In this document: positions 32,636 through 41,638 of the stretch, piece by piece
Layout of the letters: the number at the start of each line of letters is the position of its first letter
Numbering within the stretch: position 1 is the stretch's first letter
Assembly (NCBI GenBank): GCA_036012865.1
Contig: DASCQC010000017.1
Coordinates: forward strand, 116,320-180,319
DNA: 64,000 nucleotides
Source of the DNA: DASCQC01 sp036012865
GTDB lineage: Bacteria; Pseudomonadota; Gammaproteobacteria; Comchoanobacterales; Comchoanobacteraceae
Reading direction: 5' to 3'
Notes under the pieces: generated by a model
What the model saw: the letters and a program-made list of their open reading frames with translations, nothing else
The model's database searches: none
Told to the model about the DNA's origin: nothing
Program-made: the position numbers and the translations under genes

Positions 32636-32662
32636 GGGTTTCTTTAAAAGTAAAGAAAACCC
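32636..32662. promoter_or_regulatory. Inverted repeat between divergent genes
   Basis: TTTCTTTA and TAAAGAAA form a perfect 8-bp inverted repeat around 4 bp, extended by GGG and CCC with one extra A. It lies between the divergent beta-solenoid operon and the 84-codon gene, where an operator would be expected. It could equally be a hairpin; no T tract follows. Confidence 0.45.
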
Positions 32663-32718
32663 CCAAAAAACTTAAGATGTGTACTATAACTATTAAGGTA
32701 TTCAACTAGGAGAAAGTA

Positions 32719-32973
32719 ATGAATAAACAATTAATATCTACCATTACTGGAGCTGCCTTGCTGGCTCTGGGAATTATTGGTTATTGTGAGTATAGATTTA
32801 GCACAAAAGCTATGCTTAATGACCACGTAGAAGAACTATGGGCTGATAGTGACGAAATGTGGACTGATATAGATGAAATATGGGATGAGCTGTCTCATTT
32901 AGATTCTTCAGTTCAAAAACATGAACATCATTCTCCACACACAAAAAAGGTAGAGAATGAAAAAGTAGAGTAG
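32719..32973 (+). CDS. Small membrane-anchored acidic protein
   Basis: The 84-aa protein has one N-terminal span (LISTITGAALLALGIIGYCE) and an acidic, tryptophan-rich helical segment with a heptad-like pattern (HVEELWADSDEMWTDIDEIW), then a His/Lys-rich tail. An AGGAGAAAG ribosome-binding site supports translation. No family is recognised. The regular W/I spacing suggests a coiled coil. Confidence 0.6.
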   Translation: MNKQLISTITGAALLALGIIGYCEYRFSTKAMLNDHVEELWADSDEMWTDIDEIWDELSHLDSSVQKHEHHSPHTKKVENEKVE

Positions 32974-33042
32974 TCATTAATGACCTTAAGACACCTGCAG
33001 TCTAACATCGAGCAGATATTGACCTATCATTGTGTGTTTGAA

Positions 33043-33345
33043 TTAACCAAAAAATGATTGTAAACGCATGGCTATACCCATATCTCCTTCAATTTTCAGC
33101 TTACCCTGCATAAAGGCTGCGGTAGGATTTAATGCCCCCGAAAGTATTTCACTCATATCCTGGAGGGACAAAATTAATGTACAATCTGCTTCTTTATCTT
33201 CTTGTGACACTTTACCACTATAACCATCCACATAAACGCACTGGTTGTCATCCATAATAATCTTCAATGTTGCTTGTAAATCAGTAACCGGTTTTCCTTC
33301 AATAAAACTAACAATACCCTCAACATTTTTGATTTCAGCTCCCAT
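33043..33345 (-). CDS. SCP2 sterol/lipid-binding domain protein
   Basis: The 100-aa protein is a stand-alone SCP2 domain: an N-terminal ATLKIIMDDNQCVYVDG strand pair, DCTLILSLQDMSEILSG, and the hallmark LNPTAAFMQGKLKIEGDMGIAMRL. SCP2 domains bind lipids or acyl chains in a hydrophobic tunnel. The ATG at 33345 is chosen because AAGGGAG lies 6 nt upstream; a GTG two codons earlier overlaps that site. It is divergent from greA. Confidence 0.88.
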   Translation of the reverse strand: MGAEIKNVEGIVSFIEGKPVTDLQATLKIIMDDNQCVYVDGYSGKVSQEDKEADCTLILSLQDMSEILSGALNPTAAFMQGKLKIEGDMGIAMRLQSFFG

Positions 33346-33422
33346 ATTCACTCCCTTTTCTAAAAAATTAACCCTGACTACCTAATAGTTTACCACACTT
33401 TATAATAAATTGGCACAAACTC

Positions 33423-33451
33423 TTTACAAATTAGCATTATATCAATATAAT
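33423..33451 (+). promoter_or_regulatory. Sigma-70-like promoter of greA
   Basis: TTTACA at 33423-33428 and TATAAT at 33446-33451 are separated by 17 bp and end 25 nt before the greA ATG. This is among the best promoters in the window. Confidence 0.75.
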
Positions 33452-33476
33452 TATTCTTTCAATTTGAGGTTTATCC

Positions 33477-33953
33477 ATGCAACGCGTACCCATGACAAAA
33501 CAAGGCATTCAAGATATCAAAGAGCTCCTTGAAAAATTTAAAAACAAAGACAGCCCCAGAATTATCCAGGCTATTGCAGATGCTCGTGCTCACGGAGACC
33601 TCAAAGAAAATGCCGAATACCATGCCGCAAAAGAAGAGCAAGGTTTACTTGAGGCACGTATAGCTAACTTAGAAGGTCAAATACAAAATGCTCAAGTTAT
33701 TGACGTTAAAAATCTGCCAAAAAATGGTAAGGTTGTTTTTGGTACCACAGTCACACTAGAAGATATGTCTAATAATAAAATCTTACGATTTACCATTGTT
33801 GGGGAATCTGAATCTAATTTCACTAAAGGCAAACTATCCTACCTCTCACCTATCGCTAAATCTATCATAGGTAAAGGCCTTGATGAGATTGTTGAAGCCT
33901 CTACGCCCGGCGGCATTATTGACTATCAAATTAAAGAGATTGAGTATATATAA
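33477..33953 (+). CDS. greA: Transcription elongation factor GreA
   Basis: The 158-aa factor rescues backtracked RNA polymerase by stimulating transcript cleavage. The N-terminal coiled coil carries the acidic tip in HGDLKENAEYHAAKEEQG, and the C-terminal FKBP-like domain ends with LSYLSPIAKSIIGKGLDE and STPGGIIDYQI. The RVPMTKQGI start is standard. GAGG lies 7 nt before the ATG. It is usually part of a carAB-greA unit but stands alone here. Confidence 0.96.
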   Translation: MQRVPMTKQGIQDIKELLEKFKNKDSPRIIQAIADARAHGDLKENAEYHAAKEEQGLLEARIANLEGQIQNAQVIDVKNLPKNGKVVFGTTVTLEDMSNNKILRFTIVGESESNFTKGKLSYLSPIAKSIIGKGLDEIVEASTPGGIIDYQIKEIEYI

Positions 33954-34360
33954 TATTAGCGCCTCTTGATTTTATTGATAAGATGAGTGGGGCTTATGGT
34001 GCCTATTAATAACTTCAACTAAACTTCCAAACAATTTATCCTGACGATGATCTTGTGCACTACTTAGATAGCGATGTATTTTAAACCTCAATAATTGTTT
34101 AAACTCTTACTAATGACCCGATAGCGCTAAATAATCTTTAGGAAAAAGCAAAGACAAGACAACCGTTATGTTCATGTTTTTTTAAGCGTCAATCTTGGAT
34201 AAATTCCTGGTATACAGTTGATAAAACATCAAACAACAACCTCTAAAGCACCCCTACTTCCGACGTTAACAATAATGGTTGATATCAACGCACTCAAGAC
34301 ACACAGAAAACTAAATTTTAGATTTAAAACCAGCAATTTATCCAACAATCACTATCAAGC
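33954..34360. other. Intergenic region between greA and a convergent gene
   Basis: About 400 bp between convergent gene ends. I found no convincing frame with a ribosome-binding site, no tRNA and no strong terminator hairpin. This is long for a convergent junction in this genome and may hold a decayed gene. Confidence 0.45.
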
Positions 34361-35266
34361 TTATTGTAACTCCATCTTAAAAATAGTTGGATCTTCTGTA
34401 TTTTCATTCTGCCTCTGCCCCATATCATCACTCAGCTCTGCACTCAATTCATTAAGATCTTGATAACGATCATAAATAACCTCACCCTCAGAACTATAAG
34501 ACTGATATTTAAAAAACTCGTCTGCCTTCATAGCGGTAAATGTAGGCTTAATATCTATAGGGTGTGAGTATGATTTTCCATCTATACCGACATAAACTTC
34601 TGGCCCAAGAAAGGGTTGTTCATCTTTTTGAGATAACCGCAACCTTTCTCTCGCTTCTTCTGCATTACGTATTGCCTCCTTTTTTTGTTGTTCTAAAACT
34701 TCACGAACAGTCAGTTTCGTTTTCTGGTTATGAGCTCCCGTCTTCTCATGAGTACTCTTAGGGGCTAAAGCAGATAAATTTCTGAATACTGATGTTGATC
34801 TTTTAAAATTCGAGCCCCATCGATGAAAAGCACCAGGAGAACCCCCTAAAATCTTAACTGTTCTATCACACTGTTCAACAAGCGATTGTCCTAATATAAA
34901 AAGTTTTCCAACCGGTTTTAACGCAGCATCTGATTGTATTTCATCGGACATCAATACGGGTTTTAACGTCCGTAATATTTCCGACAATTTATTAACTGAT
35001 GAACTAAACATTTTAACAGGGTCTACAGAAGACCTTCTTCCAACAGGCAGTTTATCGATTGTTTTTTGCAAGGAAGCGCTATATTGTTGAGTTATCCCTT
35101 TAATTGCATGTGGGCTTAGATTTCCTTTTTCTAGGGTTGGAATCCAAAGTTCAAACAAATTATTAACTTGGTTACGAAATTTGGCACCTAATTTATTCTC
35201 AATATCGCCTAAAAATTTATGTAGATTAGTATTAATTTGCAATATATTTTGGTATTTTACTGTCAT
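34361..35266 (-). CDS. Soluble helical protein of unknown function, effector-like
   Basis: The 301-aa protein has no signal peptide or membrane span. The first two thirds are helical; around residues 185-215 there is a charged coiled coil (VLEQQKKEAIRNAEEARERL). The C-terminal 40 residues are acidic and polar (LSAELSDDMGQRQNENTEDP) and end in a hydrophobic-charged mix. Glutamate-rich C-termini are known for Dot/Icm substrates of Legionella, but no Dot/Icm gene lies here, so this is only a hint. No family is recognised. Confidence 0.62.
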   Translation of the reverse strand: MTVKYQNILQINTNLHKFLGDIENKLGAKFRNQVNNLFELWIPTLEKGNLSPHAIKGITQQYSASLQKTIDKLPVGRRSSVDPVKMFSSSVNKLSEILRTLKPVLMSDEIQSDAALKPVGKLFILGQSLVEQCDRTVKILGGSPGAFHRWGSNFKRSTSVFRNLSALAPKSTHEKTGAHNQKTKLTVREVLEQQKKEAIRNAEEARERLRLSQKDEQPFLGPEVYVGIDGKSYSHPIDIKPTFTAMKADEFFKYQSYSSEGEVIYDRYQDLNELSAELSDDMGQRQNENTEDPTIFKMELQ

Positions 35267-35501
35267 GCGACTTATCTCTCATTTGTTTGTAATACATATC
35301 TTACAGCAGTGTAAGCCTTTTGTCAAGAGACCTTCCCTTCTAAGTGACTGTTTTACACTTGTTTTTAAAAATCTTTTATTTTCAAAGAATAATAACCTAA
35401 TAAAATGAAAGTCAATTAGGCATTAAATATAATCCATCAAACCCAATAAATTCACTCAAGAATCCGTTCCCACCGATGAATAAATTATCAGCACCTATAT
35501 C

Positions 35502-36923
35502 TTATGAAGTTGATAATTCAAATTGTTCCATGAGATATGTTCGCAATTCTAATACAACTTCTTTTTGCTTCGAAGAGAAGTCAGGTTGTTTCAACATAAC
35601 ATCAATATCATTCAAAGCTTCTTCAGGTGTCATTCTTAACCTGTTTTGATAATCCACAGGCAAGCTTTCTTTATCTGACGCACTCAGTTGCTGCCAATAT
35701 TTCTCCATACATGCTTGCTCTTCTTGAGTTAACACCTCTGGATAGTGCCGCCATAAAAACCTCATTGCTAACTGTTTAAACACCCCATCAGATAAACTAG
35801 ATAACAAGCCTGCCTTTCCTTTAGGAGGAGCTGCATGCCAATCTTCACACCACGTCCTTTCTTTAGGGCCCCAAAAACCAGCCTGGTATAAACTCGCAGT
35901 TGAATCAACATTTTCGATGGTTGAATATGTTTTTTCTCGAAACCACTCTCCAAGATCTCCTAGCCATTGAGTATGTTGTGTAATCAGCTTGGGCACCGTC
36001 TCAATACGCTTCATATATTCTGTTGTGCATACACTAAGGTAATGTTCTGTCCATGGGAGAAGAAAACCCGGTTCTCCCAGTTTGCGCCTCATGATGTAAG
36101 CATCCATTTGATCAATTTCTTTTCCAAAAATAGCTGGATCATCTAATTTAATAGCAATCAACTGATTACGATAACGGTAATGTCTCCCCAAAATTAATAC
36201 AGGAATCATAAAACTTCTATCCCCACCAAATCGGTGATCAACCCACAAAGCTAACCTTTGATGATGATCCATTGCTCCTGTATTAGCAAAACGCTCTATA
36301 GCTAAAGAATCTATTGATTTATCAAACCCTCCCATCAGCCACTTCCATGTTTTTTCTTGGCTTTTAAGAACCTTTGCCAAAGCAACTGTAACCTCAACAT
36401 CCACCATCGCATGATGCGCCTGACCGCTTACCCAGCCATTAACTTTATTGAGTTCTTCTAACTTTAAACTTAGAGATTCTTCTTTGAATGGCCATTTTAT
36501 AATATCCCTGTGAAATAAATAATAGATATTCATCATGGGAAATAAATCAAAACGCCCACAGCCTTGGGCATATTGATGAGAGTAAGGGTCAAAAAAATTT
36601 CTAAAAAACCCAAACCGTAAAAACTCATCATCAAATTTTAATGTATTGTAGCCTCCACTCCAGGTCGATGAGTCATTAACCCATTCATGAATGCGCGCCA
36701 TAGCCTCGTAGTCGGAGCAACCCTCTTTATTCAAAGCTAACTGATGCGTAGAGCTGGCATAGGGAGAGGGAACAACATCTCTCATCAACTTCAGCTCTAT
36801 TTCAAATCGATCCACTTCATTTAATTCAGTATCTGTTTTGATTGCAGCAAATTGCACGATTTGATCAAAGCATGGATTAATCCCTGTCGTTTCAATATCA
36901 TAAAAAAGATAATGCTTAGCCAT
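35502..36923 (-). CDS. sbcB: Exodeoxyribonuclease I
   Basis: The 473-aa single-strand-specific 3'-5' exonuclease belongs to the DEDDh superfamily. Exo I motif FYDIETTG (Asp9, Glu11), Exo II in GYNTLKFDDEFLRF, and Exo III in HHAMVDVEVTVALA are all visible, followed by the SH3-like and C-terminal domains (HYRYRNQLIAIKLDDPA). It works in recombination and mismatch repair. AAGGAAGGA precedes the ATG. It lies 15 bp after trpS on the same strand. Confidence 0.96.
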   Translation of the reverse strand: MAKHYLFYDIETTGINPCFDQIVQFAAIKTDTELNEVDRFEIELKLMRDVVPSPYASSTHQLALNKEGCSDYEAMARIHEWVNDSSTWSGGYNTLKFDDEFLRFGFFRNFFDPYSHQYAQGCGRFDLFPMMNIYYLFHRDIIKWPFKEESLSLKLEELNKVNGWVSGQAHHAMVDVEVTVALAKVLKSQEKTWKWLMGGFDKSIDSLAIERFANTGAMDHHQRLALWVDHRFGGDRSFMIPVLILGRHYRYRNQLIAIKLDDPAIFGKEIDQMDAYIMRRKLGEPGFLLPWTEHYLSVCTTEYMKRIETVPKLITQHTQWLGDLGEWFREKTYSTIENVDSTASLYQAGFWGPKERTWCEDWHAAPPKGKAGLLSSLSDGVFKQLAMRFLWRHYPEVLTQEEQACMEKYWQQLSASDKESLPVDYQNRLRMTPEEALNDIDVMLKQPDFSSKQKEVVLELRTYLMEQFELSTS

Positions 36924-36937
36924 AAGTCCTTCCTTGA

Positions 36938-37924
36938 TTAAATAATACCCATTGATTGATAAGCATGAGCCAGTGTCTTAGCAGCTCTTAGACTGGCTTT
37001 CTCACTTCCCTTTTTCAACACAGAGCTCAGATACTGTGGATCTGATTGCAACGCATTAAACTTGTTTTGTATCGAGACTACACACTCCGTCACCACTTCT
37101 GCTAAATCCGACTTAAAAACCCCGTATCCGGCACCTTGGTAACGCTGTTCTAGTTGAGAAATACTCTCTCCTGTCAAACAGCTAAAGAGTGTCAAAAGAT
37201 TACTAATGCCTGGTCTATTCACATCGTATTGGATCGTGGCCTCTGAATCCGTGACAGCTCGTTTAATTTTTTTAACTAATTTATCCACCGGGTCACTAAA
37301 GGCTATATAATTATTTACGTTCACATCTGATTTAGACATTTTTTTAGTTGGGTCTTGTAAACTCATAAGTCTAGCTCCAAGCTTATTAATAATCGGTTCT
37401 GGGACAGTAAAAACATCCCCAAACTGCTTATTAAATCGCATGGCTAAATCTCGCGTTAATTCCAAATGTTGCTTTTGATCTTCCCCTACAGGCACAAAGT
37501 TTGTTTGATATAACAATACATCCGCAGCCATTAATACTGGGTATGCAAACAGCCCTAATTGAATAGACTTATTCTCATTTTGACTCTTATCCTTATATTG
37601 AGTCATTCGATTTAATTCACCCATCGTAGCCAATGTACTTAACAACCAAGATAACTGAGAGTGTTCTCTAACATGTGACTGAATAAAGATAGTCGATACC
37701 TCTGGATCAACCCCACAGGCTAAGTAATACGCCACCATGTCTAATGATCTTTGTCTAAGTTCAGACGGCTTCTGAGGAACCGTAATAGCATGCAAGTCAG
37801 CCACGGCAAACCAACATTGGTGCTGGCCTTGCAATGCCACCCAGTGCTGTATCGCTCCTAAATAATGACCTAACCCCAACTCTCCAGAAGGCTGAATAGC
37901 ACTAAACACCGTGGATTTTGTCAT
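36938..37924 (-). CDS. trpS: Tryptophanyl-tRNA synthetase
   Basis: The 328-aa class I synthetase charges tRNA-Trp. SAIQPSGELGLGHYLGAI holds the HIGH-like site (LGHYLG), and DPTKKMSKSDVN the KMSKS site. The start at 37924 gives the normal MTKSTVFSAIQPSG N-terminus with AGGAG 5 nt upstream. A longer frame reaching 38002 would run into the divergent rhomboid gene and is rejected. Confidence 0.97.
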   Translation of the reverse strand: MTKSTVFSAIQPSGELGLGHYLGAIQHWVALQGQHQCWFAVADLHAITVPQKPSELRQRSLDMVAYYLACGVDPEVSTIFIQSHVREHSQLSWLLSTLATMGELNRMTQYKDKSQNENKSIQLGLFAYPVLMAADVLLYQTNFVPVGEDQKQHLELTRDLAMRFNKQFGDVFTVPEPIINKLGARLMSLQDPTKKMSKSDVNVNNYIAFSDPVDKLVKKIKRAVTDSEATIQYDVNRPGISNLLTLFSCLTGESISQLEQRYQGAGYGVFKSDLAEVVTECVVSIQNKFNALQSDPQYLSSVLKKGSEKASLRAAKTLAHAYQSMGII

Positions 37925-37985
37925 ATTGACTCCTATGTGATAAAGTATCTTACAGTTAAACAAGGTCCTTGCCAAGGTACATTGC

Positions 37986-38579
37986 ATGCAAAGTCTCTCC
38001 AATGAATTAGATTTTATTGTTCAAAGCTCCAAACTTAACGCATCTTACGCATTGGATTATATTGGGTTGCTCTTTGTCATTCACATTGTCAATGCTGCCC
38101 TGGGTTATCGATTAAATTTTCTAGGCATTCACCCTCGACACCTATTGGGTTTACCTGGGATTATTCTAGCCCCCTTCTTGCATGGAAGCTGGAACCACCT
38201 CTTCTTCAATGCTGTTCCTCTGTTTATTTTTATCAATATGTTACTGACTCAGGGGCCCCTCATCTTTATGGATACCTCTTTGTGCATCATCCTAGTCTCA
38301 GGCTCTCTAATATGGCTTATTGGAAGACCCGGAATCCATGTTGGCGCCAGCGCAACCATCATGGGGTATTGGGGTTATTTTTTAGCCTCTGCCTATACCA
38401 TGCCTGGATCACAAAGTATTATACTTGGCGTTATCTGTCTTTATTATTTTAGTGGTTTAATCAGCAACCTTCTTCCTTCTGAAAAGGGCGTTTCATGGGA
38501 AGGTCATATTTGTGGATGCATAGCGGGATTACTCACCGCATGGCTTCCCTTCGAATATCACTTGATTAATTTATTTTAG
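37986..38579 (+). CDS. Rhomboid-family intramembrane serine protease
   Basis: The 197-aa polytopic protein keeps the rhomboid catalytic set: HGSWNHLFFNAVPL with the oxyanion His/Asn, HVGASATIMGYWGY with nucleophile Ser122 in GAS, and SWEGHICGCIAG with catalytic His174. About six spans are predicted, matching bacterial GlpG-type cores without the cytoplasmic N-terminal domain. Substrates are unknown; bacterial rhomboids act on membrane proteins such as TatA in Providencia, and tatA here is odd, though no link is shown. It is immediately followed by rpmB. Confidence 0.9.
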   Translation: MQSLSNELDFIVQSSKLNASYALDYIGLLFVIHIVNAALGYRLNFLGIHPRHLLGLPGIILAPFLHGSWNHLFFNAVPLFIFINMLLTQGPLIFMDTSLCIILVSGSLIWLIGRPGIHVGASATIMGYWGYFLASAYTMPGSQSIILGVICLYYFSGLISNLLPSEKGVSWEGHICGCIAGLLTAWLPFEYHLINLF

Positions 38580-38619
38580 CATGCTAAAATCGCTTACTTT
38601 TCAAAGATTGGATAGAATT

Positions 38620-38865
38620 ATGGGCAGAAAATGTGAATTGTTACCTGAAAAATCAAGGCAAGTAGGTAACCGTGTTTCTCACGCTAAAAACCGGACCAAG
38701 CATGTATTTAAAGCAAATATTCAAAGCAAACGTATTTGGGATGAGACGCAGGGTCGTTATATTAAAATGAATCTCTCAACCAAAGCTATTCGCCTCATTG
38801 ACAAAAAAGGCAGCTTAGAGAAAGCACGTGAGTCCCTTATTAAACAAAATGAACTTGAAGCATAG
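38620..38865 (+). CDS. rpmB: 50S ribosomal protein L28
   Basis: The 81-aa protein has the L28 pattern: GRKCELLPEKSRQVGNRVSH, AKNRTKHVFKANIQ, SKRIWDETQGRYIKMNLS, and IRLIDKKGSLE. The start MGRKCE at 38620 is standard; an upstream in-frame ATG at 38581 lies directly after the rhomboid stop and adds residues not found in L28. It forms the usual rpmB-rpmG pair. Confidence 0.95.
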   Translation: MGRKCELLPEKSRQVGNRVSHAKNRTKHVFKANIQSKRIWDETQGRYIKMNLSTKAIRLIDKKGSLEKARESLIKQNELEA

Positions 38866-38874
38866 GAGCACCGT

Positions 38875-39054
38875 ATGGCAACAAAAAAAGGAAAAGGTAG
38901 AATCTTGATTCGGATGAACTCTTCTGAAGGTACCGGAGAGTATTACACAACAACCGTTAACCCAAGAAACAGAGAGTCAAAATTAAAGCTCAAAAAATAT
39001 GATCGAAAATTAAAAAGACATGTTCTTTTTGAAGAAGATAAAATTAAAGGCTAA
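38875..39054 (+). CDS. rpmG: 50S ribosomal protein L33
   Basis: A 59-aa basic protein begins 9 bp after rpmB. The pattern ILIRMNSSEGTGEYYTTTVN, PRNRESKLKLKKYDRKLKRH, VLFEEDKIKG is typical L33 of the cysteine-free (zinc-independent) type. AGGAGC precedes the ATG. The gene ends one base before the convergent regulator gene ends. Confidence 0.95.
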   Translation: MATKKGKGRILIRMNSSEGTGEYYTTTVNPRNRESKLKLKKYDRKLKRHVLFEEDKIKG

Positions 39055-39055
39055 A

Positions 39056-39724
39056 TCAAGCTGACTCTGGCACTCTAATCCATATAATAGGGGCGACACT
39101 CACAATTTCTGTGTTTAATTCCATAGGGCTTTTGGCTTGTATAGGGTTAGTCGCTATGAGATCATAACGCCCTGGGTTATAACTGGGACGTATGTAGCGC
39201 AAAAGTTTAGTTGCGTCTAGCAACTCCACAATACAAACTTGTCGAATCACTGAAGAAATCTCAAAATCAGTATATTTAATACCAAAAACGTAATCCCCTC
39301 GATTATATTCAGGAGACATTGAATTATCATCAATAATCATATAAATAGAGTTAGAATGCAATTGTGACATATACCGAAGCTCATCATCTATGGATAAGTT
39401 AGCAGGGTAATCTAATGGGTTGGAAATAACTTTATTCTCAGAATGGTTTTGCACCCTCGGCTGTTCCCCAAAACCGTACATCAGCCACTCAAATGAACAG
39501 TAAATTCCTTCACCTTGGAGAGCTTTTAACATTCGTCGAGCTCCTTTCTCCGTGAGCCCACCAAACCTTGATGTTTCCCAGTTCTGTAATGTTCCTTGGG
39601 ATATTCCATGTTTTTCAGCAAAACTCCGCCTAGACATCTCACTCATCTTTCTTAATATCTTCAGCCTCTTAGACCGGCACTCCTGAATAACCCTAGCGTC
39701 ATCAGCTATCTTTCCATTAGACAC
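39056..39724 (-). CDS. HTH repressor with S24/LexA-like C-terminal domain
   Basis: The 222-aa protein has an N-terminal helix-turn-helix of the Xre type (RRSFAEKHGISQGTLQNWET) and a C-terminal domain like the S24 signal-peptidase/LexA fold (DDNSMSPEYNRGDYVFG with the candidate nucleophile serine, and YDLIATNP). The lysine of the dyad is not clear, so self-cleavage is uncertain. A GTG start at 39724 fits a GGAGGT site 4-5 nt upstream. It is divergent from a small HTH gene, with inverted repeats between them, like a phage or mobile-element repressor/Cro switch, although no phage genes lie nearby. Confidence 0.8.
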   Translation of the reverse strand: MSNGKIADDARVIQECRSKRLKILRKMSEMSRRSFAEKHGISQGTLQNWETSRFGGLTEKGARRMLKALQGEGIYCSFEWLMYGFGEQPRVQNHSENKVISNPLDYPANLSIDDELRYMSQLHSNSIYMIIDDNSMSPEYNRGDYVFGIKYTDFEISSVIRQVCIVELLDATKLLRYIRPSYNPGRYDLIATNPIQAKSPMELNTEIVSVAPIIWIRVPESA

Positions 39725-39737
39725 AAACACCTCCAGA

Positions 39738-39815
39738 TTGTAGGAAATATACTACAAAACTTGTATGATATGTACTATTTATTCCATGGGCACTTAGATG
39801 CACTATAGTACATAT
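39738..39815. promoter_or_regulatory. Operator-like inverted repeats between repressor and small HTH gene
   Basis: TTGTAG and CTACAA are separated by 8 bp (39738-39757). ATATGTACTA at 39768-39777 and its exact reverse complement TAGTACATAT at 39806-39815 are separated by 28 bp. These sites lie in the 143-bp divergent region and look like multiple operator sites for one or both HTH proteins. Confidence 0.55.
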
Positions 39816-39867
39816 TGCTACCCTCCAACCTAAGATTAACATGTAATGATAATATTGTGTAGAAAAT

Positions 39868-40059
39868 ATGAAACTAGATAACACCCACTCCATACTCAAA
39901 AAGCTTCTCATTAAAGAACAAACCAGCATTCCCGTTCTTGCCCACAAAATGGGGCTCTCTCCTCAAACTATTTACAGAGCCTTGCAAAAGAAAAACATTT
40001 GCTGGAACTCTCAACATAAAATACTTGCTTACCACCTGTTGAACTCAGCTCTCTCCTAG
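39868..40059 (+). CDS. Small HTH (Cro-like) protein
   Basis: The 63-aa protein is mostly a helix-turn-helix: SIPVLAHKMGLSPQTIYRAL. There is no other domain. Its divergent placement opposite an S24-type repressor suggests an antagonistic pair. The ribosome-binding site is weak. Confidence 0.65.
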   Translation: MKLDNTHSILKKLLIKEQTSIPVLAHKMGLSPQTIYRALQKKNICWNSQHKILAYHLLNSALS

Positions 40060-40084
40060 AACACAGTTAACCTGAAGCACTTTA

Positions 40085-40600
40085 CTAATGGGGATCAACT
40101 GGATTGAAATCTAAACACCTTAAAAATATTTCCATCACCATAATATCTGGGCCATGTTCTAAACTCCACTTATTCCTTCTTAGGTAAGCCTTTGAACTAA
40201 CACCCTGGTAGCTAAAGTTCTCTGCAACAGCATATTCTATGGACGTACGGCCGTACCCACAATTAGCCAAATAGATACCCAGAGGTCCTGGTTCAGCTGA
40301 AATCTCTAGCAAACAGTTCTCAGTACAAACAGTTCTTGCTAACATCCATGGATTATCAGCCACACTCAAACAGACTTCTCTAATACCTGAAAAAGGACTG
40401 CCTACTACACTTTCTTCATGCCTATGCAACCTTCCTATTCCATTAAACAATATTTCAACTGATTGCAACTGCCCAAAATATCTTTGAACAAGCTGGGTCG
40501 TAAATTCTTTATTTTCCAAACAACTTCTTTCTAACTCATTGGGATTTAACAGCGATAATTGTTTCACCCAATCTAGATCATGCAAAAACCTAAAGCTCAC
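40085..40600 (-). CDS. ubiC: Chorismate lyase
   Basis: The 171-aa protein fits UbiC, which turns chorismate into 4-hydroxybenzoate and pyruvate for ubiquinone synthesis. Landmarks are IREVCLSVADNPWMLARTV (family: REVxLxxxxxPWxxART, with the substrate-binding Arg), GPLGIYLANC, SSKAYLRRN and VMEIFL with the conserved Glu. A GTG start at 40600 with GGAGG 5 nt upstream is preferred over the TTG at 40612. It is divergent from ubiA, the next enzyme in the pathway; in E. coli the two are co-directional. Confidence 0.88.
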   Translation of the reverse strand: MSFRFLHDLDWVKQLSLLNPNELERSCLENKEFTTQLVQRYFGQLQSVEILFNGIGRLHRHEESVVGSPFSGIREVCLSVADNPWMLARTVCTENCLLEISAEPGPLGIYLANCGYGRTSIEYAVAENFSYQGVSSKAYLRRNKWSLEHGPDIMVMEIFLRCLDFNPVDPH

Positions 40601-40759
40601 TAAAACCTCCAATGTGTTGACAGATAATCATAATTGACCTATCTTGATTGATAATGGCTAGGTACTGTGTCATAACCCATGAAGCAAAAACCCCAATAAA
40701 CATGGAAACATTATTCATGGTTTGCAGTGTAACCCGACGAACAACCACCTATCAATACC

Positions 40760-41617
40760 ATGAAGATTATCATATATAGACTACAGCAATACTGTCAACT
40801 CATGCGACTGCATCAACCACGAGGTATTCTTTTACTTTTATTTCCAAGCTTGTGGGCACTCACTATAGCAACTCAAGGACACCTTGGCTACTGGGGCTGT
40901 ATATTCTTTCTAGGCGCTATGGTAACAAGGTCCTTAGGGTGTATTCTCAATGATATGGCCGATTCAGATATTGACCGACTTGTTTGGAGAACGTCCTCTA
41001 GACCCCTAGCCAACCACTCTATCTCGGTTTTTGAAGCATTAATCCTAGCCACTATTTGCCTGCTTTTTGCCTTTATATTAATGATTCATCTACCTCTAAC
41101 TGCATGGTATTGGTCTTTCCTTGCCCTCATCGGCATGGCCCTTTACCCTTTAGCTAAAAGATATTTTTCACTCCCGCAACTCAGTTTATCTATTGTATTT
41201 TCTTTAGGCATCCCGATCGCATTTACCATCAACAACCAGTCCTTTAGCCTAACCTGCCTAACATTAACAGTCATTAATGCTTTATGGATTTTTGCTTACG
41301 ATAGCATGTATGCCCTCGCAGATCTCCCAGATGATGATAAACTGCCCATTTATACAAGCGCAAAAACCCTTCAAAATAAAATTATACCGTGTATCACAGC
41401 TTGCCTGGTTCTTTGCTTAATAATATTTATTGGCTTTGGATACATGCAAGGGTGGAGCCATTATTTTTTCCTAAGCCTCTTCATTGTTGCCTTGCTCTTT
41501 GCACTACAAATTAAACTTATTTGGAACTTAGACCCCAACAAATCTCTTGAAGCATTTTTGATCAACCCCTGGGTAGGGTTGATTATTTTTCTAGGGATTC
41601 TATACTCATACCCCTAA
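40760..41617 (+). CDS. ubiA: 4-hydroxybenzoate polyprenyltransferase
   Basis: The 285-aa polytopic membrane enzyme prenylates 4-hydroxybenzoate. The first Asp motif is NDMADSDIDRLVWRT with SSRPLANHSI, and the second is YALADLPDDDKLPIYTSAKT. LFPSLWALTIATQG is the family N-terminal signature. It is paired with divergent ubiC. The ATG has no strong ribosome-binding site; later starts would remove the first helix. Confidence 0.94.
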   Translation: MKIIIYRLQQYCQLMRLHQPRGILLLLFPSLWALTIATQGHLGYWGCIFFLGAMVTRSLGCILNDMADSDIDRLVWRTSSRPLANHSISVFEALILATICLLFAFILMIHLPLTAWYWSFLALIGMALYPLAKRYFSLPQLSLSIVFSLGIPIAFTINNQSFSLTCLTLTVINALWIFAYDSMYALADLPDDDKLPIYTSAKTLQNKIIPCITACLVLCLIIFIGFGYMQGWSHYFFLSLFIVALLFALQIKLIWNLDPNKSLEAFLINPWVGLIIFLGILYSYP

Positions 41618-41638
41618 AACAAATAGAGCAGTAGATCA

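Noticed and set aside
37925..38002. Longer trpS start at 38002
   Set aside because: The extra residues are not found in TrpS, and AGGAG precedes the ATG at 37924.
39056..40059. Prophage or genomic island boundary
   Set aside because: No integrase, attachment site, tRNA or structural phage gene is present; both sides are housekeeping genes.
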